NCBI GenBank assembly: GCA_029945375.1
Contig: CM057058.1
Coordinates: 3,906,001 to 3,970,000 of the forward strand
Direction of reading: 5' to 3'
From: Agaricus subrufescens
Lineage: Eukaryota > Basidiomycota > Agaricomycetes > Agaricales > Agaricaceae
DNA: 64,000 nt
Under the pieces are notes generated by a model. That model worked only from the letters and a program-made list of their open reading frames with translations, made no database searches and was not told the DNA's origin. A program made the position numbers and the translations under genes. Below, piece by piece: positions 54,379-64,000 of the stretch. Position 1 is the first letter of the stretch. Every line of letters begins with the position of its first letter.

Positions 54379-54409
54379 ACATATGTGCTTTTGCGCTAGC
54401 AAATAAGAT

Positions 54410-54850
54410 ACCCTACATTACTAGGACACTTCACATCCAAATGGAAGTTGTGGAGAGGCAAATGTTACAAGAAGTGAGTTTCATAGGATGGTTTTTTTTC
54501 TAATGCAAGGACTGATTAGTTTCTTTTGCAATCAGAGGATTTATGATGGTATTACAGAAGATGAGGCTTGGAGGCTGTTTGAACAGATTGTTGATGCTTT
54601 GGTACATATGTTAAGTTTGCATATATTGCATTGTGATATCAAGCTGACAAATATTTTTATTGGTACGTGAATTTTTGTCTGTAAGTTGAATCATTGTCAC
54701 TAAGTAGTTTCAAATATTTATCCAGGCACAAAGGGGGATTGTAAAGTAGAAGACTTTATCCTGGAGACCTCAATTTTGGCGGCAGTGGACCCTTTGGATG
54801 TGATGAGGCTGATCATTTATCAAGATGCTGATATGACCTTAGGTGCATTC
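54410..54850 (+). pseudogene. GCN2-like eIF2-alpha kinase fragment
   Basis: Pieces of a protein kinase of the GCN2 type: LHIQMEVVERQ, then after an intron (to 54533) RIYDGITEDEAWRLFEQIVD and HILHCDIKLTNIFIG, then after a second intron (54664-54725) GTKGDCKVEDFILETS. Catalytic HRD is HCD and DFGLA is DFILE. EDEAWRLF-QI and DIK-TNIFI match the GCN2 kinase lobe. Only the catalytic-loop region remains. Confidence 0.65.
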
Positions 54851-55200
54851 TGATTGTTTTCCTTTCCAAGGTGATTTGATTGGTATTGTTAGTTCATTTG
54901 TATTGACATGCTATCAAGGCTTGGGTGCACAAGGAACTTTGTGATACTGTCAATCCACTTGTCGTGTGGCTAGGCCTTGCAATCCAATATCTGGCAGAAA
55001 CCCCTCATAGCCAATGACATCTCTGTTGTGTCAAAGTGTCAGAATTTTGACACTTGAGATACTGATGCCTTTTGTAGTTATCACCTGATTGATTATTTCT
55101 ATACCGCTTTCCATCAAGCTCACACTGATGGAACCCTGATTCTTCATCCTCTCTGGCTTGAATACCCAAAATTGAAGAACATCCAAGTCGTCATTGACTA
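54851..55200. other. Debris, no gene recognised
   Basis: AT-rich sequence continuing the kinase fragment without readable frame. Confidence 0.25.
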
Positions 55201-55510
55201 GAACATTTGTCACAAATTGAAGGAAAGCACATACCACAAAAGGGCACATGTTTGGCAAAACAAGATGGATGCTTGAAGAGCATCCAACTGGTTGTGAGCC
55301 AGAGTCTTTGGAACAAATTGCAAGAAACAACAAATAGTACAAGAGCCTCCTGTATAGTACAACAAGGCGGGTGCTTGAAGAGCATCTGAGTGATCATTAG
55401 CTAGAGCATTGGGCACAATAGAGTGAAAGAATGTACCACAAAAAGAGCCATGCTTGCTAAAACAAGCTGGATGCTCTTTGAGTATCCGCTTTGTCATGAG
55501 CCAGATTATT
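55201..55510. repeat. Three degenerate units of about 110 bp with TGGATGCT..AGAGCATCC palindromes
   Basis: Units share GCACA-CCACAAAAG-GCATG, TGGCAAAACAAG-TGGATGCT and GCATCC. The word GGATGCT..AGAGCATCC links this tract to the minisatellite at 61940-62705. Confidence 0.6.
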
Positions 55511-55534
55511 CTGCACAAAATCTAACTCTGCTGC

Positions 55535-55572
55535 TGGTAACATGAGTGGAGGTGTGGAATAGGTGTAGCTGA
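55535..55572 (-). pseudogene. Proline-rich gene copy 2, downstream piece
   Basis: Reverse complement matches 19303-19340 (TCAGCYACACCTAYTCCA). Separated from its upstream piece by the MITE. Confidence 0.6.
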
Positions 55573-55779
55573 TGTCGGAAAACTAAAACTAGCCTGATCC
55601 CCTTACGTTTGCCTGATCTGAAAAATGGCCTGATTCTTTCTGACCCACCCTGATCAGGCTGCCTGATCTTACCTGATCCTACAGGATCATGAACCCGAAG
55701 GCCAATGGTATCTGATTTGGTAAAATCAGGCAAACGTAAACTGATCTAGCTTGATCAGGTTAATTTCAGTTTTCCGACA
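55573..55779. mobile_element. MITE, 207 bp, TIRs TGTCGGAAAAC..GTTTTCCGACA
   Basis: Ends are inverted over about 45 bp (left CCTTACGTTTGCCTGAT pairs with right ATCAGGCAAACGTAAAC). The interior repeats CCTGATC many times. Flanked by GA on both sides. The paralogous sequence at 19293-19312 shows the site without the element and a single GA (TC on the opposite strand), so the target duplication is 2 bp. No coding capacity. Superfamily not assigned. Confidence 0.88.
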
Positions 55780-55960
55780 GAGGGCATTGGTGATGACGGT
55801 TCACCAATAGGATTGAGTAGTGGGTATTGTGGAGAGTCACATATGATTTCTTCATCATCTGGTGGTTGTATAAAGCCTTCATCTTCTTTGCAAGCTGAGT
55901 GAGGTAGTGATACATGCGGCAGCTTGGCTCATAGACAGATACATCATATCTAGGAAAAGC
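55780..55960 (-). pseudogene. Proline-rich gene copy 2, upstream piece
   Basis: Reverse complement matches 19155-19300 (GATGAAGGCT, GATGAAGAAATCATRYGTGA, GTCATCACCAATGCCCTC). Frame is lost relative to copy 1. Confidence 0.65.
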
Positions 55961-56089
55961 TGGCATGGGCCCAGATGATGATACCTGTGTACCTGTAAGC
56001 TAATACCCCTCTGATTATGATTTACTGAACATGTTGTCACAGAAAACTTGTGTCTGCACCTCTGATGCACTTGCTCGAGGCAATTGCGC

Positions 56090-56580
56090 ATGAGAACAAC
56101 TTGGGCATTTCATCCTTGATCTTCCTCAAGACAAACCAATCAACAAGACCAGCTTTTGGTCTGCCCACATTCTCTTGTTGTCAGACACAGTGGAATCTTC
56201 TACTCTAACTACCAAAGAAGTTGACTTGGAGTCTTTCATTTGTGAAACACGCTTGCCTATAAAGGCTGAAGTACCCTGGCTGCGAGATGCACTCATGAAC
56301 AGAGAGAATCCAAACCCTAGCCCAGGTGGAATTTTTCAGTATCAGGGGCCAATTCACTACCTTGTCCAAAGGACAGGTTATTACTGCATTGGTGCATATC
56401 TTATTGCTCTTGCCACCCTTTCTAGCTTAGAGGATCCATGCCAGCCATAATACCCATCTTGACCAGCTCTCAATCTCCCTGTACAGACATGGACATTCCA
56501 TATCATACTAGCTACAATGGTGTTGTGCTGTTCAAAAATATGTTTGATGGTCAATTAGAAGCTATAGACTATCCCAAAGG
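56090..56580 (+). pseudogene. PTM1/Lu7TM-type membrane protein fragment (lumenal domain)
   Basis: Reads ILDLPQDKPINKTSFWSAHI, LPIKAEVPWLRDALMNREN, GIFQYQGPIHYLVQRTGYYC, an intron (56393-56447), then SPCTDMDIPYHTSYNGVVLF and FDGQLEAIDYPK. This pattern (..Y-G-I.Y...TGYYC.., Y-G-V-FKN-F-G-L-A-DYPK) is that of the N-terminal lumenal domain of fungal lung-7TM/PTM1-like receptors, which precedes seven membrane helices. The helices are not found downstream, so only a fragment remains. Confidence 0.6.
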
Positions 56581-56869
56581 TAACATAAGTGTTTCTATTC
56601 TCATATGGTCCACAATGCGAGTATAAATTTTGTCAAGTTTTATTTTGTCATGTCAGTGATATATCTCACATTCAGTCTGGCCTGGGGTTGGCTGTGCTGG
56701 AGAAATTCTCAAGATTTGTTACCTTTACAAGTAAGTCTGGTTCAGTTCACTGGTTTCACCTAATTCTGATTTGGTCCAGAACTATCTTTCAGGTCTGGTT
56801 GGTCTTCTCATAATCAAAATGGTAGCTAACTGGGGTGTGTATTTACAAGGCATTCATTCATTCTGCAAC
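56581..56869. other. Debris, no gene recognised
   Basis: Continuation of the fragment above into unreadable sequence. Confidence 0.25.
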
Positions 56870-57010
56870 CACTTATTGTGATTGCGGGAGGTCGCAACAT
56901 AGTGGTAGCAGTTGATGTTGGTGAGGGGTGTCAGTGACAAGAAGACATGGGCAAACATTGTCATGATTGTAAGTGGGAATAATAAGGGCAGATGGATACT
57001 GAAGCTGGGA
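56870..57010 (-). pseudogene. Proline-rich gene copy 2, 5' piece
   Basis: Reverse complement matches about 19010-19140 (CATCTRCC, CACTGCTATCAC-like words; protein-level HLP-LFPLTI, LTDI-CYHYA). It is separated from 55960 by the PTM1-like fragment on the opposite strand. Confidence 0.55.
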
Positions 57011-57169
57011 GAGTGGGCGAGGAGGCTACTTGTATAGTATCACTTTTTGCAAAGAATGTGTGCGCTGTTTGACTCCTATTCAACAAGTGCCTTCCATAGC
57101 TGTCTCTGTGAGGTAGGGCCTCCCTGAATTGTGATTAGCTAGGTCCAGCATGTGGATATACATAGATTG

Positions 57170-57730
57170 TCAAACCTCATCTTCTTCATGACAATGAGAC
57201 TACCCTCTAAATTTTGTCCCTGTACATAAACCTCTCAACTAAGACCAACCCTTTGAAGGCCACTCAATGTTGGACAGAATTCTGGGCTATGAGATGTTTG
57301 TTTGTCCCATGGAGTATTTAAAAGATACACACGATTTGCATGAGTCCCAGATACATCTACTGGCTCCACTTCATAAGGGTCATCAGAGTTCAACTTGGCA
57401 AACAGGCATCCATTAGCATCAATAAGAAGAGCTCAAAGCACACCTCTGATGCCACATAAGGAAGACTCCCTTATCTTTCTCTCAGGGTTCTAGTTTTGCC
57501 CATACACAGCAGCAAGACCAAAATCTGTTATTTTCAATGGACCAGTGGCATCTAATGGAAGATTCTTGGGTTTAAGGTTGCGATGGGAAATATCTTGATT
57601 ATCATGAGTAGGGTCCTATGTGCAGTGAGGAAAGGGACCATGTGAATATGGAAGTGAGCTCACCACCTCAGCTAGTAGTTGCCCAGAATAAAAGTGCACA
57701 ACTTTGTCACTGACTCCTATGTCCAGCTGT
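57170..57730 (-). pseudogene. Chk1-like checkpoint kinase fragment, copy 2
   Basis: Minus-strand blocks in kinase order: VSDKVVHFYSGQLLA, ISHRNLKPKNLPLDATGPLK, ITDFGLAAVYGQN, SSLCGIRGV, DPYEVEPVDVSG, LLNTPWDKQTSHSPEF. The HRDLKPENLLLD loop, DFGLA and the P-I-DVWG..GNTPWDEP region are characteristic of Chk1. Stops (TGA, TAA) and lost N- and C-terminal parts show a pseudogene. Confidence 0.65.
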
Positions 57731-59569
57731 GACTGAGGATGAGTAAAGATAATCAAGTGCACTTAAACTGAGTAGCACATACCATTAATATTGGATGGTT
57801 GTCATTGAGAAGTGCATCATCATGATGTCAGATGGGTCCATGTTTCCAGTGCGCCACTCCAACAGGAGATGAAAGAATAAAGGGCAGCCAGTATTCCACA
57901 TGTTGGCATTCAAAGGTTCAGTATTGTGAAGCCAGGAGGCTGGGTTGAAGGAGAACCAAATGGCAAGAGCGGTGTCATCAGTGTTGAAACTAAGCTAGGT
58001 GGATGACTGGGTCTGGCGCCTCTGGTGGCAGAGAGACTTCCCCTAATATCAATACTATCGCTTAGAATCTTAATGTATGCTATGTTACACTTACAATGGC
58101 AGTCCTGCCAGAGACACTGAGCATGAGCTACCCATTTTTGAAGCATGCACCAACAAACTCACTACAATCCTATTTATACACTCTGTTGAGTCCGACTGCG
58201 GTGACAGGAGCAATGAAAAGAAAAGGGTTGATGGGGAAATAGGAAGTGTGTCATACCAACTCAGTCCAATGTGTCCGATCAGATTGATCTGATTCATTGT
58301 CCCTTGCCTTATTGACAGCCATCCTGTAGCCACATCTCTCTAGGCTTGCTCTCTTCCTGCACACCCTCTCTTGAAGATCTACAGCAACTTTGCCAGAGCC
58401 TCATTGCCCTACCTTTTCTGCCCAACAGTGAGCACTACCCCTTCCCTATACGTCCTCAGGATCCCATGCTTTCAACATGTAGTGGCACCATTATGTCTTT
58501 TCAGGTTGCCCTCCAGCACCCAAAATACTTGACAGGCCTCTATTGCAAAGGAAATTCTTGGCAGTATAGTTCAAAGAGTTGCCACACCCCCTGTGGAGAT
58601 TCCCACCATACCGCTGTCTTGTTGCATCTCACTTTGCACTTCATGTCACCCTCCACTTTTCCTTAAGCTAGCAAAAAATGGTTGGATCAGCAGCATTATA
58701 TGTATGTCATTAATCCCAATAAATTGTGAGTGTCATTTCTCACTTTGTTTTTAGGACTGTCACCCAGTCCATTCCAAATGTAAGGGCCCACCGATCTTTG
58801 TGATGCCCAATCCATACTTTTTTGGATGTTAACGAGTACTTGCTCAACTGTATTCTGGAGTAATTTACCGCCACAGTAACATGAGAAGAACTGGTAGTCA
58901 AAGGAGCTGTCCACATATCATCATTAACATCTGAAATTATACATGAGCGGACTGTAACACACAGATAAACCAATTAGCATGCTGACCGGTATATGCAGTA
59001 TTACCCTACTTGCTGCCAAAGAACAGCTTGCAAACATGTACCCTTTGGTGTTTTGTCCACAAAGCCGTATTCATGCCTGCTAGAGTCAGCCTGAAAGTTA
59101 TGCTTCAAAGATACAGTGGTAGCAGTGGAAGGTCGAGTTGCGTCATAAAGTTGTCATGAAGTTCACAACACAAGAAAATATTCAGTACTCTTCCTCATTC
59201 TACAAACAATTCTTGCTTTGCAGACAAGAGCAGAAAGTTAGCAATGCTATTGCAAATGATAGTTTTGCCAGCCTCATTCCACCTCATTCTCATTGTCCGA
59301 GTCATGATTGAAGGTATCCCGGTTTATCGCCACCCATCACATCCGCTCCTAGTCAATTGGCTCTCCCAAGGGGGAACCGGATGTAATTGACTACCTTGTG
59401 TAAAAGTACCTTCAGAATGAGACCCTGACCTAGATTTATCCATGGCCCTGCTCAGGTATTGACCCTAGTCAATCAACATCTACCTTGCCCACAGAAAATT
59501 CACCTTCTGCCTCACCAAACATGTATCTCACTTTACCCAAGATAGAGTCATCTCTCCATCCCCAGCCAC
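57731..59569. other. 1.8 kb with no recognisable gene
   Basis: Short ORFs on both strands (58346-58666 plus, 58740-58973 minus) lack motifs. AT-rich and probably further debris of the duplicated segment. Confidence 0.3.
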
Positions 59570-60060
59570 CCCAACCAGTCTTTTTTCATTTGTTAGCTAG
59601 GCGCTCTCCTTGGTCACTGGTCCTTTGATAGACTTGTGTATGCAATATTTGTGTTGTTTCCATTTAAGGCCGTTAATCCATTTAGATTAAAGTTATTGCT
59701 CCTCTCTTCAGTTCACCTTACTTGACACACAGAACAAAATGTGACCTCAAAGATCTATAAAACTCTACCTGTCTCTGAAGATTCAAGATGGAAAGATATG
59801 GAGAAGGGGCATCTTGAGAACGACACTACATAGGGCCATGAAACAGATATGGCTGGAGGTCAAAGGAATAACTGAGTGGGATGGAATACATGGACAGATC
59901 CATGGTGTGATAGTGTAAGTCCTATTCGTATTTACTAACGCTCTATTGAAGATACCAGCTTGAAGGGCTGGAATGCACTCGTCCTGGAGTGAGAAGAAAT
60001 CACATGCAACTGTTTGATTCTTCACTCTGAAAAATAAGGAATTGGGAATATGCAATGTGA
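59570..60060 (+). repeat. Segment duplicated at 51681-52310
   Basis: Same order and strand as the other copy. Together with the two Chk1-like fragments it indicates a larger duplicated block from which copy 1 lost about 1.8 kb. Confidence 0.65.
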
Positions 60061-61180
60061 ACAGACAATGTCAAAAATATATGCAGCAGTAGCTTTCTGA
60101 ATTTGTCATTAAACAGAGCCGCTCCAACCCAGAACATGCAGGCAAAGTCCATCTTTCTCTGAATGTCCAGTTGTTCACATTCCTTGATCATATGCATGAC
60201 TCAAACTATACATATATTCTGTAGACTACCAAAGACCCATCCAATGCCTGCATGCCCAACACCCACCATTCAAAGGCCCATCTAGTGTATAACAAATGAA
60301 CAAGTCACCATATTATTGAATGAGATTATGTGTGAGGCACAGCGTTGCCACAGGTCCGAGATGATCTTTCAGGTTTGTGTCCCTCCTAGTTTTTGCAGCT
60401 ACCACGATGTTTATGAATGTCATGGATTGTTACTTTTGCACAAGAGTAGACTGAGAAATGTTTTGCCTCTGGTCAGAGTAACCAGGTGACTAGCACTGCA
60501 AATGAACCAATGGGCAATGGGCAAAGAAAGGGTTGGTCATTATTATGTATCACTGCCTGGTTGCTCATTGTTCTTCCATAGATTTGTAGAGAGAAATAAG
60601 CCAAGACCCTCTGCCTCAAACAAGAAAAACTGGCCAAAGAGGAAGAGGAGTTAAGGAACAACGTATTTTGGGGATCTGGTCTATGATGACATAAACACCT
60701 CCCTTCTCCTTGAATTACATGCCGTAACATTCAATTATCCCTATTATTTGGCAACTCAAGGCAGACGCAAGTTGAATGGGTCACTGGAAGAAATAAAGTG
60801 ATTGATGATTGTAAGACACTTGAACTTGGTTAGGATTGCAGTTAGCATCTTTGCTGTCAAGGTTGTATTCTATTCTTTGGCTCCTGTTGGTGTTGATTTA
60901 GGAGGGGCAGGAGCAGGTGTACCACCATCCTTTCAACTGATGATATTGACAGAATGTATGCCTGGGCTAACTTTTTAAGATGTAGGGGAGGATCACATTA
61001 CTTTAAGGGAAGAGTGCACTTCAGGATACCTCAGCCAAATTTTCGGGATATCAAATGCCCTTCACCTCTGAGGTCTAACTTGTTGTGGTAGACCTCTAAC
61101 TTTCTAGTCTCATTTGTTAAGCTAACTGCAATCCTAGGAATCAATGTGAAATGTATAGGTCTAGCCCTGACTTTGAAACT
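60061..61180. other. Debris, no gene recognised
   Basis: The minus-strand frame at 60000-60197 (KECEQLDIQRKMDFACMFWV, ALFNDKFRKLLLHIF) looks protein-like but was not identified. The rest has no motif. Confidence 0.3.
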
Positions 61181-61800
61181 TTAGTCACAAATTGGTGATG
61201 TTTGTCACTACCCACATCCAATATTTCAAGCTAAACAAGCAAGGTGTTATGCTACAATGGGCCAGTATTGCCCTGATAACACAAGGCTACACACAGCAAG
61301 CGACTAGATGTGAGATTGTCCATCTTCATTGTTTCCTATTGTAAGAACACTTCACATAACCGCAGCAAGCAACTGGGGCAACTCATACCACTAGTGGTTA
61401 AATGGTATTCTGGCTACTATTCATAAAATGCAAAGGGAAGACAATACTCCAGAGAAGTTGGAGAATGAGTGAGTAGCTGCACAGTTTGTCGACACAGTAG
61501 AACTCCTGACAGAAGAGGCAGTAGTGTTGAAAGGGGCCTACACTTAGAAAAGGGAAGATTTGTTGTTTGTGAATGATCTGTCCTGTTAGGTTAGGTTAGG
61601 TTTTCTTGCATAGACTTTTGGATCATATGCAGAATGGATTGTCATTGTTACATACCCAAGGAAGAGATATTTGTGCTGTTGCAATTTTTTTCCTTCAAAT
61701 GTTACTAGGGTTGGATGTGTACTGGTGGAAGAAATGCATGGAAATGCACTTTGTCAGGTGCTCTTTATTTATCCAAAACTTTGATGTGGATTGTTTGTAC
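61181..61800 (+). pseudogene. Protein-like debris with a kinase-subdomain-IX-like stretch (GCN2-related?)
   Basis: Plus-strand pieces read AKQARCYATMGQYCPDNTRL, MQREDNTPEKLENE-VAAQFV and LSLLHTQGRDICAVAIFFLQ-MLLGLDV. The last resembles the D-W-x-x-G-x-x-LxQMLxGLDV segment of a kinase or of the GCN2 pseudokinase. Assignment is weak; stops and frame changes are present. Confidence 0.35.
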
Positions 61801-61939
61801 TGGTAGCAAGAAACTGGTGGCTTTGACTGGGCTGACTGGGTAGTGGAGTATGAAAAGCATGGCACATGATAGTGATCCTGCTCAACTGCAAACAGATTCA
61901 TGCTGCATTCATCTAGGTTCCACATAGCCAACATCATAC

Positions 61940-62705
61940 AAGTGAGTGGATGCTCTAAGAGCATCCATGTTGTGAAGGAAATGGTGGCATTATATAACAT
62001 GTAGACTCAACAAGACACTGGATGCTCTAAGAGTATCCATGTTGTGAAAAAAATGTCCACCACTCAGTGGATGCTCTTTGAGCATCTACATTCTGCAGAA
62101 AATAATGGTATGCTACACCATTGAACACAATACTGATTGCTCTAAGAGCTTCCATATTCTGTAGCAGATAGTGATATGCTACACCATTGAACAAAATGCT
62201 GGATGCTCTAAGAGTGTCCATGTTCTGAAGAAAATCATAGTACTCCACACTGTTGAACAGGACACTGGATGCTCTAAGAGCATCCACATTCTGAAAAAAA
62301 ATGGCAGTACTCCACACTGTTGAACCAGATGCTGGATGCTCTAAGAGCATCCACATTGTGAAGAAAACAGTAGTACTCCATGCCATTGAACCAGATGCTG
62401 GATGCTCTAAGAGCATCCACATTGTGAAGAAAACAGTAGTGCTCAACACTGTTGAACCAGATGCTGGATGCTCTAAGAACATCCACATTGCAAAGAAAAC
62501 AGTAGTACTCCACACTGTTGAACCAGACACTGGATGCTCTAAGAGCCTCCACATTTTGAAGAAAGCATACACAATCTAAAGTGTTGAACAAGATGCTGGA
62601 TGCTCTAAGAGCCTACATGTTTTGAAGAGCCTCCACATTTTGAAGAAAGCATACACAGTCTACAGTGTTGAACAAGATGCTGGATGCTCTAGGAGCCTCT
62701 ACACC
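61940..62705. repeat. Minisatellite, 66-bp units each with a 19-bp palindrome
   Basis: About 12 units. In the regular part GGATGCTCTAAGAGCATCC recurs near 62334, 62400, 62466, 62532 and 62598, exactly 66 bp apart. GGATGCTCT and AGAGCATCC are inverted arms around one base. Because 66 is a multiple of three, the minus strand stays open as 22-residue repeats; I do not consider that a real protein. Confidence 0.9.
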
Positions 62706-62744
62706 ATGAATAAAATGCTGGTATTATACACTATTCTATGCCTC

Positions 62745-62825
62745 CCTACCCATCTCTACTCATCCCTACCCATCCCTACCCCTACTCATCCCTACCCACC
62801 CCTACTTTTTAAAAACCCCTACTTC
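62745..62825. repeat. C-rich tract of CCCTACCCATC/CCCTACTCATC-like words
   Basis: Seven or more runs of CCC separated by TA or TAC on the plus strand; the complement is G-rich and could fold as a G-quadruplex. It sits between the minisatellite and the truncated end of OrsD/RecQ copy 2. Confidence 0.75.
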
Positions 62826-62859
62826 ATACCCTACAGGTCCCAGATAACCTGATAATCTT

Positions 62860-64000
62860 GCCATTCTATGAATAAAGGGTGCAAGTATGCCAAAAAGCGG
62901 ACAAATTGTCTGCTGAATTGGGGAAGGGGGACACAGTAGATGACCTTGTCACCACTGGTATACATCGTCTTAGAGAAAGAAGCTCGGAGGAGAGGAATGT
63001 TGAACAGTACAAAAAGATTTTGTATAGATCCACCACTGACATTCGCAAGGAGATGAGATGCAAGTTTGGTGCCTCTCGCAGGCTCTCCATAGCTGAGAAT
63101 AATATTACACAACAACTTCATCTGCAGCTTGTAGATTCATCTCATTTGGTTGCTAATGACAGTTGGGTTCCAAGTAATAGCACCAGAGGAAGTGACATAG
63201 GCATACTGGGAGAAAAGGGTATCTATTTCGATGATGTGTTGAATGAGTGTAGGCTTATGGTTCCACGGGTTTTTTGGGTGTTTGAGGAACAAGTATCCTG
63301 GAGTTTGTTCTCACGGTGAATCATGAATGAATACATCGTCAAGGAGTGTGAAGTGGGATGAATGAAAGGTGAGGGCATCAAGTTCTCTTTCGATTTCTTC
63401 AATAGCACAATTGTGAGTTGATTTGATATCAGACAGTGAGAGTGTATTGTCATGAATAATAGTGGAGGTCCCAGAGAGGTCTGGGGCGTTGAAGAAAAAG
63501 GTACTCTCTTTGGCAGATTGGAGGGCAGTGAACCCTTGCTTGGTGACATATAAGCAAGGCATGATATCCCACTCTGTTTGTCAAAAAACTTTGCTACAGT
63601 TGCAAAGGCACTAGATGCAGAAGTGAGTATATATGTTGTTGCAAAACTTTGAAAGATGCTAACCTTGTAGAATCAACGCCAGATTCACAGATGACATTGC
63701 ATGTTTTCCAAGCAAAGATAAGGCAGCCAGCAAACAACAAGGCTGCAATCATGTGCGTGATTGTATTAGCAGCAGCCCATTCGCCATTTTTTCGAGTAGC
63801 AGAAAGAACTAGAAAGTGATAGACAGGCATGAAGAATTGGCCACAAAATTGAGCAGAGGGGAGTTGCGTGTAGAGGAGGTATAAGAGAGTGGCAAGTTTT
63901 GTTTGAATGGCAGACATTGTTGAAATGGGGGCTTGAGGCTGTATCCTTGGTGAGTCTTCATCGTCACTACTCTCACTCTGCTCTGCATCATCATCTCCTT
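62860..64000 (-). pseudogene. OrsD/RecQ-like gene, copy 2, central part; continues beyond the window
   Basis: Read right to left from the window edge: an acidic tract (GDDDAEQSESSDDEDSP), IQTKLATLLYLLYTQLPSAQ, GQFFMPVYHFLVL, ITHMIAALLFAGCLIFAWK, then FFFNAPDLS (63500) and IILSYGEPARGTKLASHLL, SIQNLFVLFNIPLLRASF, LHPLFIEWQ (62870). Each block matches copy 1 (29976-31093 and the end of 37934). Similarity stops just after EWQ, where copy 1 continues into the helicase, so copy 2 is truncated at about 62860. The N-terminal zinc fingers should lie beyond 64000. Confidence 0.7.

Noticed and set aside
62027..62591. Minus-strand and plus-strand repeat proteins of the minisatellite
   Set aside because: Both strands are open only because the unit is 66 bp; the peptide is a translated repeat without start context or splice signals.
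62745..62825. Telomere repeat
   Set aside because: Words are irregular (CCCTACCCATC, CCCTACTCATC) and not the simple fungal CCCTAA repeat.

Overview
The window looks like a repeat-rich accessory region of a filamentous basidiomycete (Agaricomycetes type) genome. Introns are about 46-62 nt with GT..AG ends. Transposon families typical of mushroom genomes are present: a KDZ transposon with a CxC5/CxC6-like transposase, Ty3/gypsy chromoviruses, and an OrsD-like zinc-finger plus RecQ-like helicase gene. There is also a NACHT NTPase. No tRNA, rRNA or CRISPR array was seen.

Layout. A peroxisomal-type 3-ketoacyl-CoA thiolase opens the window (11-1459). About 400 bp further on, a 12.7-kb KDZ-type DNA transposon (about 1884-14596) splits what looks like a coiled-coil host gene. 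It has 96-bp terminal inverted repeats, two subterminal arrays of palindromic GTAC-rich repeats, a decayed transposase and two further multi-exon genes. A FAD-dependent monooxygenase (minus strand), a proline-rich hypothetical gene, a 1.38-kb solo LTR and a broken sugar transporter follow (15.7-23.8 kb). From 26.2 to 39.4 kb runs a minus-strand OrsD/RecQ-like gene, split by a structurally complete Ty3/gypsy chromovirus (31094-37928) with 5-bp target duplications. This chromovirus has two extra reading frames between pol and its 3' LTR. A decayed NACHT gene (40.5-42.4 kb) precedes a second, older chromovirus (43079-51172), which carries an antisense reading frame for a zinc-cluster-like protein.

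From 51 to 62 kb the sequence is a mosaic of gene debris: Chk1-like, GCN2-like and PTM1/Lu7TM-like fragments, a second solo LTR with a 4-bp target duplication, a 207-bp MITE whose empty site is also in the window, and minisatellites. The right edge (62.8-64 kb) is a second copy of the OrsD/RecQ gene. It shows the uninterrupted form of the site hit by the intact chromovirus.

A theme across unrelated genes is decay by C-to-T change at CpG. Many premature stops are TGA, often where an Arg codon is expected (CGA to TGA). This is seen in the transposase, the OrsD/RecQ gene, the sugar transporter, the SUMO-motif gene, and both sense and antisense frames of the older chromovirus. The younger chromovirus keeps its CpGs and its open frames. 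Cytosine-methylation silencing (or a RIP-like process) is the simplest explanation. All functional calls come from motif reading only; no database search was made.
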